Source: Chamaelirium japonicum
Taxonomy: Eukaryota > Streptophyta > Magnoliopsida > Liliales > Melanthiaceae
Assembly (NCBI GenBank): GCA_947650365.1
Contig: OX393550.1
Span: 103,194,343 to 103,258,342 of the forward strand
Reading direction: 5' to 3'
Length of the DNA stretch: 64,000 bases
Positions 26,401-38,400 of this stretch are shown piece after piece. Both the position numbers and the translations under genes were made by a program. Position 1 is the first letter of the stretch; each line of letters begins with the position of its first letter. The notes beneath the pieces are model-generated. The model made no database searches and was not told where the DNA came from. It worked only from the letters and a program-made list of their open reading frames with translations.

Positions 26401-29400
26401 CTATAAGATGGAAAGTTACACCATAATCGTAACTACAACATTAGCATAACAATAAACATCAAGCCGTGTCCTGTCTTTCTTGGTTGGCTTTATGAATCCT
26501 TCTTCACATGTTTTCCTATTAAGGGATATCCCTTTCTTCACTAGACTCACTACATGCTTTTACAACCTTTTTTAACTCTCATCCGTATTATTTTAGGTCT
26601 TCCCCTCCTATATCTTGACCCCTCCACCACAATCTGAGACACTTTCCCAACATGAGATGTGCTCGCTTTTGGCGTGTGCCAAATTACTTAAATTATTCCC
26701 CATCATTTTCCCCTCAATTGGTGCAACTCTTGCACTTGTTCTAGTATACACATTCCGCTTGGACACTAAAGACAACAAAGACGCTCTATACAAAATAATG
26801 TGGGAGGTTGTTGACTGATCCAAGCGAACGGAAGTGATGTTCTCACTCTCAAGGATATCCCCAAATAATGTGATGATATTCCAAAATAATGTGATGATCT
26901 TTCACACCTAGTGTAAATCCAATGAAGTCAATTTCCCACCCCACCGAAAAACCAAACGAATGTAAAAAAAAACACTAATCTCATTTGCAGCAAATCGGTT
27001 GTTTTGTAGCATCATTTTGAAACTCACTGCTGAAAAGTTGAAAATGGAAAGTGAAAGTAGAAAGGAATTAGAGTTTTCAGATGTGAATATGGTGTTGTGC
27101 GCCAGACCGGTATCCATCCCTACATGGGATGTTGGGCTTCAACTTCCCTTTGGCCTTTGGTAAGGAAAAATGTGTAGCACGGACATACCTAAAAAAGTAA
27201 AAAATGTCATTTTCTTCCCTTTCTTTTGTTTTGTTGAATTACGCCATCGATCAGTGTTCGATCCATCTGTTCACAAGTCACAAGCTGCTGCACTATCCAT
27301 CCTTGCTTTGTTTGCACATCCACCTTAGCATTCTCATCTCCGCCACAATGTGTGCTGCCTTTTCTATGACCCAACATTTTGAACCATACAACATTGCGTG
27401 CATTGTTATTGTCTTGTAAAATCTACCATAAGTCTTAGAGGCATGCGTCGATTACATAGCACATTTGAAGCACCATTACACTTCATCCACCCAAAACTAA
27501 TTTTATGGAGGACTGTATTATCACTACCATTTCAACTGAAATTATATTGCATAATTTTGTAGTAGTTCTACCAGACTTGGCTCCGGTCTTCGTCTCCGTC
27601 ATTTCCAACAGCGAGGAGAGGGGGGGGGCACCGTAACATCTTCATGATGATTGACGAGACATTTTGCCATGGATAAAAATATCGATCGCGGACAAATTAT
27701 CGGCCGGCCGAAAAAACGGTTCAAACCGGGCTGTACGAACCGGTATCGGTCTGAACCGGTCCATAACGGTGTGAATTGATTTTTGGTTTCAAAAAAATTT
27801 GAAAAAATAACCAAAATATCCAGAATAATCTAAAATAATGATTTGTGATGTTTTTTTTCATTAGTAAACTAGTTATAGGTATGAACCGGTCTTTCTAAGT
27901 TATAAAGTTACTGTTTTCACTGTATGATTCTAAATTGTGGAATTTGATATAGTTATTAAATTGTATGTATTAGATTAGCCTAGTATTAAGCTTAGGGATT
28001 ACAAAACATAATTCATGACCATTGCACAAACATGAATTACACAACTAATACGAGTACATGAGTCATATTTTACAATTTCACATAATATGATAATAAACAC
28101 AAATTCATATTCCTAAGACTCCTAACATGTTTAGCAAATAAAATGCATATCCATAACTTACAAGAGTAGAGAATTAGATATTTTTACCTACTTAGACTGA
28201 GTAACTTAGTACCACATGGAACTTCGGGCAGGCTGCATTTCATCATCATCATCATTGCCTCGTGGATGACCAGATGGCGGCAATGTCAGATATTGGAAGA
28301 AATCATACACAAATGACTGATATTGAGGCTCCCCGTACGAACTCCCAAATTGGGAGTTCGTACGGGGAGTCCCAATGCTACCCATCGATGATTCTGGCTC
28401 CGGCTAAGGATAATATGGTGGTGGGTAGTGTGGTGGAGGATATCCATGTCCATAATAAGGTTGTTGCCACTGTCCTCTAGTTTCTCTAACTCCACTATCA
28501 TTTGCACCCCCAGTACCTCCATGTTCAATACCAACATTCCCACTATCTCCGAAATCCATACTATGTGAATCGAAGACACATGTGTTGTCTTCATAAGTGC
28601 TGTCGGTGTATACAGGGTATGGTCATGGAGACTGTGGAGAAAGCGGCAACCGAGGTCCTAGAGAACTGCTACTACTGCTATGATGGCTGGACTCAGAATC
28701 AGACTCATGTGGTGCCTCCCGCTTAGGCTGAGTCTGGTGTTTACCTCTGTAAGATCTTATCCGGTCAGCAGCTCTGAGAGACTCATTACCATCCAAGTCT
28801 GGTATATCTCGTACTAATGCTTCGTCACCATCTAACACTGGTAGCTCCCCTTCTTCTATCCAAAGTGTCAACGGATCATTCTCCTCTGAAAATATATAGT
28901 CCAAATTAATTGAACATGAGTACTCTTTCTGCTCTTCCGCATCCAATCGTTTTCTAGTCCTCGTTCTAAGCCTTAGATTATAATTGATGAAGACCAACTT
29001 CTCCAAATTCTTCATAGTTATACGATTTCTTGGCTCACAATTTGAAGAAGAGGTTGTTTGGCTCAAAACTCTGATGACAACCTTTCTTAGTGCTGGTGTT
29101 GTTTCTCCATAATTCATCCACCACTCCGCTGCAAATAAGAAAAAAAAAAGAATTAGTTCTCTTTATTGTATCAGAAATTACCTCCATACATAAAAAAATA
29201 AATTTGGTTATCTTTATCGGGCTTGCATCTCTCTATTGCGTGTCTCGCGATAGTGTCTCCAAAACTCCCTAACCCTTGATTATAGTAGTCAATCTGTAAT
29301 AAAAAACAATATACATTAATGATTTATGTTATAAGAAATAAATAGTAACATCCTAAAGATGAATAATGTCATTCGTCCTTACCTGAGTAATGTCATCAAT

Positions 29401-32400
29401 CTGATCGTTTACATTACTTAGTAATCTCTTTATCATTTCTTTTAATCCTACGCGCACTTCATCAATGATCTCTCGTGAATTATTTGCGTAGCGGTGTATA
29501 GGATTAAGAAAATAACTTACATATTCATCAATACAAGTTATCCATATTTCACAATATTTATTTATATGCTAACCACTATACAAATATGAAATACATAATT
29601 CAATTACCTGCTGCGTGCAGGTCATGGTACAGCTGGCGATCCACTTTTTATCAATCATCTCCCAATACTTTTTATAGTATCTGGTTCTCGCCTGGATTTG
29701 CAACTTGGCTCTGTCCATTACCTCGTATATATCTCCCATTGTCGGCTTCTCGTCACCGTCAACTAGCCGCAAGACAAAGAGTAGTGGCTCGACAATATCA
29801 CAAATATCCTTTACATTATCCCAAACTTTCTTTTTCGCACTATCCCTGCCATATCAGCTCTTGGGCCTTCTGTAATCTTCCCATATTTTGATACTAGCCT
29901 TTCCGAAGAGAGAAACATCTGTTGCAAACCAATTTTGTGCTTCCACAAGCTATCTAAAGCAATGTAGTTTGTGGCAAATCTAATTATGCCGGACCTTAGC
30001 AGTTCATGACCATCTGTATAAGTCTTCATCAATGCAATGAACCAGTTATGAGTGTAGATGAACATTGTAATTTTTCTTGTCTTTACAATCGCTTTTGACA
30101 CCCATGGTTTTTTCCCAATGTCTTCAATCATCAAGTCCAAGCAATGAGCTAAACAGGGGGACCAAAAACTATGCGGCCAAGTCAGTTTCATTCCTGCAAC
30201 CTTATAAGTGGCTTCGTTGTCTGTCACGATTTGGACCACATATTCTTCACTTACCTCCTCGACGACTTCATTCATCAATGTATGCAGATAGTCAGCATTT
30301 TTTACTTTGTCTGTCGCATTAATAGACTTAGAAAAACTGTCCCGGAAGATAAATATACAAGAAAATTAATCAAACTTCTTCGGTTGATGCTTGTCCACCC
30401 ATCACACATAATAGTGCATCTTCTTTCTTTCCAACAATCCTTAAAGCTGTTAACCCATTCCAATGCCTCCTTGTACTCATACTGGACACATGTATGTCTT
30501 ATATCATATGGTGTAGGGGCCGGAATACCAGGACCAGCACTTGCCACTGCGTCAAACATGCCTTGCAGGTACGGTGACGATGCAACATGAGGCGAAATCT
30601 GATTGTGTAGAAAAAAATTTCATGTTGCCTTCTTCACAATCTCCTTTGCCTTCTTTTGCATCCCAGTTAATGCAGCTTTGATACCAAGCTGTGTAGATGA
30701 CGGTCTCCTACAAGCCATCGGACCCACTACTCTCGAACTAGGCCCCCCCGACAAATGTACCTCCTCGTTCCTCTCAAGGGGTCGTGAGCTGAGGACACGA
30801 CGTAAAGATCCGCCAAAGCCTTGTGATGATTCAATACCCTTGTCAGTGCTACCAGATGGTCTAGATCCACCGGATCTAGATACGCCTCCATGCTCAAAAG
30901 TTGAACATCTCGTAATTGCCTCTCGTTGTAATCTCCTCATCAGTTTGCAGAGTCTGCTTAGAAGCTCTCATTGCTGCCTCCATCTGAGAATCATCATCTT
31001 CATCCTCACTCCCCCAGATCTCATCTCTACATGCATCTAGCTCCTATCTCCTGCTAGTTTCCTTCTGTGCTTTCTTTTGTTTTCCACAGTCAAGCAATGC
31101 TTGCATTTATTTTTTAACCTCCTTGGATATATTGGGACATACAACTACTTGACATTTTTTATGTGTCAAGTGCTCTTTCAGCCTCGTGATCCCTCCATTG
31201 AGCACCTTTGCACAATACTTGCACTTAATTTTGTGCCTCAAACCCGCAACTACTTACCCATGGGACCACGCATGATCATACTCTCGCATTATTTTCCTGA
31301 AAAATAGTCAAACATTCAAGAATCAAGTCATTTTACAATTTACATATATTTCGCCATAATTATTTAGTTTTTTTTTCAAAAAAAATGTTACAAAAACAAA
31401 AGAAAAATGAAAAAACATCCAAAATTTGCATGAACCGATCATGCAAATTTGGAGATGATACTTCAAATCTTATAGATCTAACCTTTATTGGCATAGATCT
31501 GACCCATATCAACAATTTCATCATAATTATTTAATTTTTTTTCAAAAAAACTTGCAACAAAAGAAAATAAAAATGAAAAAAACCCAAATTTGCATGAACC
31601 GATCATGCAAATTTAGAGATGATGCTTGATCTATCGATCTAAGCTTTGATGGCATAGATCTGACCCATATCCACATTTTCACCATAATTATTTGATTTTT
31701 TTCAAAAAAAAATGAAAAAAAAAATGAAAAAAACCCAAATTTGCATAAATCGATCATGCAAATTTGAAGATGATGCTTATAGATCTAAGCTTTAATGGCA
31801 TAGATCTAACCCATATCAACATTTTCACCATAATTATTTGGTTTATTTTTTAAAAAAATATAAAAAATAAAAATAAAATGAAAAAACGCCAAAACCGATC
31901 ATGCAAATCTGGAGATGATGCTTATAGATCTATAGATCTAAGCTTTGATGGCATAGATCTGACCCATATCAACATTTTCACCACAATTATTTGGTTTATT
32001 TTTAAAAAAAATGCAAAATTTTTTTTGAAAACTCCCCAAATTTGCATGAACCGATCATGCAAATTTGGAGATGATGCTTATAGATCTATAGATCTAAGCT
32101 TTGATGGCATAGTTCTGGTCCATTTCAACATTTTCACCACAATTATTTGATTTTTTTCAAAAAAAATACAACAAAACAAAAGAAAAATGAAAAATATTTA
32201 TGAAAACATACCTTTAAATGTGATTTTGATCTTGCAAATCCGAGTTTTTGGCTTCAAATCTTACAAATCCAGCTAGTATGGAGGTTCACCTTATGTGGGA
32301 CTGAAGAAAGATGCCCCAAAAAATACAATTAGAATGAAAAAAATCACCCAAAACCATACTTCATACCCGGTACCGGTTCAAACCGGCCGGTTCGAACCAG

Positions 32401-35400
32401 TACCGGCCGGTATTTACGCGATTTAAACCTCGCGACCGGTATCGACTGGATACCGGTGTAGTTCGGTCCGATTCCTGGTTTGAACCGGCCGATACGGTTC
32501 GTACCGGCCGGTATTTTGATCCTTGCATTTTGCCGATCAACCACTCATGAAGCGTCATGTGGTGGGAGAGTGCAAGCTCGCATCCTTGAGACGCGAAACG
32601 GCACCGCGATGAGACTACCCGATGTTTGTCATTTTACGCCGGGTGTCCTGGTCAAATGATCGTCATGTGTCCCATTATGATGACTGAACAGATGTCGCCA
32701 GTTGTTGCCCACCCAACAGCCAGTTGGAAACAATTGTCACCTGTTTTGTTGGGGTACAGACAGCTGGACCCCATTTATTCGGAGTGAGCACCCTGAACGA
32801 CAGAGACCACCACCGAAACGACCGAACCATGACACAAGATCATGTCGGGTTCCTGAAGACGCTGAGCTCTACTGGATGCAACCCTCCATGAGAGGGTAAT
32901 GTTGGTGTTCGGGGCGTCACCTGCTCGACCTTTGTGTGACAACTCGATGGACAGGAGCAGGGGACGATGACTCGTGATCAGCCGGAACGACCATGGGAAA
33001 AGCCAAGTCCGGCATAAACACCTAGTAGCTTGCCCGTGATAACGTCAACATGATGTTAGCAACGACTAGCGAGCTCCTCAACGATGACGTTAGTAAGGAG
33101 CTCGTCCATAATAAAGTCAGTATAACGTCGGCGGGGAGCCCCCTATGATGACATCAGCAGAGAGCTCACCCATGATGACATCAACAAAGAGCTCATCCAT
33201 GATGATGATGACATCAGCAGGAAGCTCGTCCATGATGATGCCAACATGATATCAGCAGGGAGCTCGATCGAGATAACGGTAGCGGGATAATAAATAGGAG
33301 TTCATCCCATGGGCGGTAAGCTCTCCTACGACACCATGCGGACAGCCTCCCCGAACTTGGCTCCTTGACAGAAATCCCCTTCCTTGCTCGTCGTCTAAGT
33401 ATGGGAAGGGTGCCAAGAAGTAGAGGCGTGTTGAGCAGCGTGCACAGACCAAGGATCAAAATACCGGCCGGTACGAACCATACCGGCTGGTTCAAACCGG
33501 GAACCAGACCGAACCGCACCGGTATCCAGTCGATACCGGTCGCGAGGCTTAAATCGCGTAAATACCGGCCGGTACCTGTTTGAACCAATACCGGGTATGA
33601 AGTATGGTTTTTGGTGGTTTTTTCATTCCGATTTTATTTTTTGGGCATCTTTCTTCATTCCCACATGAGGTAAACCTCCATACTAGCTGGATTTGCAAGA
33701 TTTAAAGCCAAAAACTCGGATTTGCAAGATCAAAATCACATTTGAAGGTATGTTTTCATGATTTTTTTTCATTTTTTTTTGTTTTGTTGCATTTTTTTTG
33801 AAAAAAATAAAATGATTGTGGTGAAAATGTTGAAATGGGCTAGATCTATGCCATCAAAGCTTAGATCTATAGAGATATAAGCATCATCTCCAAATTTGTA
33901 TGATCGGTTCATGCAAATTTGGGGGTTTTTCAATTTTTTTTTTTTTATTTTGTATTTTTTTTAAAAATAAACCAAATAATTGTGGTGAAAATGATGATAT
34001 GGGTCAGATCTATGCCATCAAAGCTTAGATCTATATATCTATAAGCATCATCTCCAAATTTGCATGATCGGTTTATGCAAATTTGGGGTTTTTTCATTTT
34101 TATTTTTATTTTTTGTATTTTTTTAAAAAATAAACCAAATAATTGTAGTGAAAATATTGATATGGGTTAGATCTATGCCATCAAAGCTTAGATCTATAGA
34201 TCTATAAGCATCATCTCCAAATTTGCATGATCGATTCATGTAAATTTGGTTTTTTTCATTTTTATTTTCATTTTTTGCTTTTTTTTTGAAAAAAACCAAA
34301 TAATTATGGTGAAAATGTGGATATGGGCCACATCTATGCCATCAAAGCTTAGATCTATAAGCATCATCTCCAAATTTGCATGATCGGTTCATGCAAATTT
34401 GGGGGTTTTTTATTTTTATTTTTTTTTTGTTGCATTTTTTTTGAAAAAAAAACAAATTATTATGATGAAATTGTTAATATGGGTCATATCTATGCCATCA
34501 AAGGATAGATCTATAAGATTTGAAGTATCATCTCCAAATTTGCATAATCAGTTCATGCAAATTTGGATGTTTTTTCATTTTTCTTTTGTTTTTGTAACAA
34601 TTTTTTTGAAAAAAAAGTAAATAATTATGGTGAAATATATGTAAATTGTAAAATGACTTGATTCTTGAATGTTTGAATATTTTTCAGGAAAATAGTGATA
34701 GAGTATGATAATGCGTGGTCCCATGGGGAGGCAATTGCGGGTTTGAGGCACAAGATTAAGTGCAAGTATTGTGCAAAGGTGCTCAATGGAGGGATCACGA
34801 GGCTGAAAGAGCACTTGGCACATAAAAAATGCCAAGTAGTTGTATGTCCCAATGTACCCAAGGAGGTTAAAAAAGAAATGCAAGCATTGCTTGACTGTGG
34901 AAAACAAAAGAAAGCACAGAAGGAAACTAGCAGGAGACAGGAGCTAGATGCTTGTAGAGATGAGATCTGGGGGAGTGATGATGAGGATGATGATTCCAGA
35001 TGGAGGCAGCAATGAGAGCTTCTAAGCAGACTCTGCAAACTGATGAGGAGGCGAGGAGGTTACAGCGAGAGACAACTATGAGAGATTCGACTTTTGAGCA
35101 TTGAGGCATATCTGGATCCGGTAGATCTAGACCATCTGGTAGCACTGGCAAGGGTATTGGATCATCACAAGGCTTTGGCGGATCTTTACGTCATGTCCTC
35201 AGCTCACGACCCCGTGAGAGGAACGAGGAGATACATTTGTCGGGGGGGCCTAGGCCGAGAGTAGTGGGTCCGGTTGGCCCAATGGCTTGTAGGAGACCGT
35301 CATCTACACAACCTGGTATCAAAGCTGCATTGACTGGGATGCAAAAGAAGGCAAAGGAGATTGTAATGAAGGCAACAGGAAAATTTTTTCTACACAATCG

Positions 35401-38400
35401 GATTCAGCCTCATGTTGTATCTTCACCGTACCTGCAAGGTATGTTTGACGTAGTGGCAAGTGTTGGTCCTGGTATTCCGGCCCCTACACCATATGATATA
35501 GGACATACATGTGTCCAGTATGAGTACAAGGAGGCATTGGAATGGGTTAACAGCTTTAAGGATTGTTGGAAAGAAAAATGATGCACTATTATGTGTGATG
35601 GGTGGACAAGCATCAACCGAAGAAGTTTGATTAATTTTCTTGTATATTCATTTTCCGGGACAGTTTTTCTTAAGCCTATTGATGCGACAGACAAAGTGAA
35701 AAATGTTGACTATCTGTATACATTGATGAATGAAGTCATCGAGGAGGTAGGTGAAGAATATGTGGTCCAAATCATGACAGACAACGAAGCCACTTATAAG
35801 ACTGCAGGAATGAAACTGATGCAGACTAGGCCGCATATGTTTTGGTATTCTTATGCAGCTCATTGCTTGGACTTGATGATTGAAAACATTAGGAAAAAGC
35901 CATGGGTGTCAAAAGCGATTGCAAAGACTAGAAAAATTACAACGTTCATCTACACCCATAACTGGGTCATTGCATTGATGAAGACCTATACAGATGGTCA
36001 TGAATTGCTAAGGCCCGGCATAACTATATTTGTCACAAACTACATTGCTTTAGAAAGCTTGTGGAAGCGCAAAATTGGTTTGCAACAGATGTTTCTCTCT
36101 CCGGAATGGCTAGCATCAAAATGGGGGAAGATTACAGAAGGCACAGCAACTGATGTGACAGCGATAGTACGAAAAAAGAAATTTTGGGATAATGTGAAGG
36201 ATATTTGTGATATTGTCGAGCCACTACTCTTTATCTTGCGGCTAGTTGACGATGACGAAAAGCTGACAATGGAAGATATATACAAGGCAATGGACAGAGC
36301 CAAGTTGCAAATCCAGGTGAGAACCAGATACTACAAAAAGTATTAGGAGATGATTGATAAAAGGTGGGATCGCCAGCTGCACCATGACCTGCATGCAGCA
36401 AATAATTGAATTATTTATTTCATATTTGTGTAGTGGTTAGCATATGAATAAATATTGTGAAATATGGCTAACTTGTATTCATGAATGTGTAGGTTATTTT
36501 CTTAATCCTATACACCGCTACGCAAATAATTCACGAGAGATCACTGATGAAATGCGCATATGATTAAAAGAAGTAATAAAGAGATTACTAAGGAATGTAA
36601 ACGATCAGATTGATGACATTACTCAGATAAGGACGAATGGCATTATTCATTTTTAGGAGGTTACTATTTATTTTTTATAACATAAATCATTAATGTACAT
36701 TGTTTTTTATTACAGATTGACTACTATAATCAAGGTTTAGGGAGTTTTGGAATTTGGAGACACTATCGCGAGACACGCAATAGAGAGATGCAAGCCCGGT
36801 AAATATAACTAAATTTATTTTTTTATGTATGGAGGTAATTTCTGATACAATAAAGAGAACTAATTCTATTTTTTTCTTATTTGCAGCGGAGTGATGGATG
36901 AATTATGGAGAAACACCAGCACTAAGAAATGTTGTCATTAGAGTTTTGAGCCAAATAACCTCTTCTTCGAATTGTAAGTACAATTGGAGTACATTCTCGT
37001 TGATTCACACAAAGCCAAGAAATCGCCTAACTATAAAGAATTTGGAGAAGTTGGTCTTTATCAATTATAATCTAAGGTTTAGAACGAGAACTAGAAAACG
37101 ATTGGATGCGGAAGAGCAGAGAGAGTACTCATTTCCAATTAATTTGGACTATATATTTTCGGAAGAGAATGATCCGTTGGCACCTTGGATAGAAAAAGGA
37201 GAGCTACCAATGTTAGATGGTGACGAAGCATTAGTACGAGATACAGCAGACTTGGATGGTAATGAGTCTCTCAGAGCTGCTGACCAGATAAGATCTTACA
37301 GAGGTAGACATCAGACTCAGCCTGAGCGGGAGACACCACATGAGTCTGATTCTGAGTCCAGCCATCATAGCAGTAGTAGCAGTTTTCTAGGACCTCGATC
37401 GCCGCTTTCTCCACAGTCTCCACGACATACCCTGTATACACCGGCAGCACTTATGAAGACAACACATGTCTTCGATTCACATAGTATGGATTTCGGAGAT
37501 AGTGGGAATGTTGGTGTTGAACATGGAGGTATTGGGGGTGCAAATGATAGTGGAGTTAGAGAAACCAGAGGACAGTGACAACAACCTTATTATAGACATG
37601 GATATCCTCCACCACACTACCCACCACCATATATCCTCAACCGGAGCCAGAATCATCGATGGGTAGCATTGGGACTCCCCATACGAACTCTCAATTTGGG
37701 AGTTCGTACGGGGAGCCTCAATATCAGTCATTTGTGTATGATTTCTTCCAATATCAGACATTGCCGTCATCCGGTCATCCACGAGGCAATGATGATGATG
37801 ATGAAATGCAGCCTGCCCGAAGTTCCATGTGGTACTAAGTTACTCAGTCTAAGTAGGTAAAAATATCTAATTCTCTACTCTTGTAAGTTATGGATATGCA
37901 TTTTATTTGTTAAACATGTTAGGAGTCTTAGGACTATGAATTTGTATTTATTATCATATTATGTGAAATTGTAAAATATGACTCATGTACTCGTATTAGT
38001 TGTGTAATTCATGTTTGTGCAATGGTCATGAATTGTGTTTTGTAATCCCTAAGCATAATACTAGGCTAATCTAACAAATACAATTTAATAACTATATCAA
38101 ATTCCACAATTTAGAATCATACAGTGAAAACAGTGACTTTATAACTTAAAAAGACCGGTTCATACCTATAACTAGTTTACTAATGAAAAAAAAAACATCA
38201 CAAACCAGTATTTTAGATTATTTTGGATTTTTTGGTTATTTTTATAAATTCTTTTGAAACCAAAAATCAATTCACACCGGTATGGACCGGTTTAGACCGA
38301 TACCGGTTCGTACCGCCCGGTTCGAACCGTTTTTTCGACCAGCCGATAATTTGTCCGCGACCGGTATTTTTAAACATGGCACAGACCAAACAACCAGGAT

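Larger units (their letters stand above)
27668..32525 (-). mobile_element. full-length hAT transposon, left copy
   Basis: 4858 bp bounded by a perfect 8-bp duplication CATTTTGC (27660-27667, 32526-32533). Termini are CATGGATAAAAATATCG at the left and, in reverse complement, CAAGGATCAAAATACCGG at the right, with ACCGGCCGGTA-type subterminal repeats inside both ends. It carries a minus-strand transposase region and a five-unit tandem array near the transposase 5' side. It lies in intron 3, with its transposase in the same sense as the host gene. It is closely similar to the inverted copy at 33450-38378. Confidence 0.95.
33450..38378 (+). mobile_element. full-length hAT transposon, right copy (inverted relative to left)
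   Basis: 4929 bp bounded by a perfect 8-bp duplication GCACAGAC (33442-33449, 38379-38386). Termini are CAAGGATCAAAATACCGG and, in reverse complement, CATGTTTAAAAATACCGG. It is closely similar along its length to the left copy but opposite in orientation, with 924 bp between the two elements. The different target duplications show two separate insertions rather than one inverted duplication. The transposase is antisense to the host gene. Confidence 0.95.

Noticed and set aside
31380-34625. CRISPR-like array (regular repeats)
   Set aside because: Units are long, AT-rich, lack unique spacers and sit within plant hAT transposons; this is a plant nuclear sequence.
27660-38386. One single inverted duplication event creating both hAT copies
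   Set aside because: The two copies have different perfect 8-bp target duplications, so they inserted separately.
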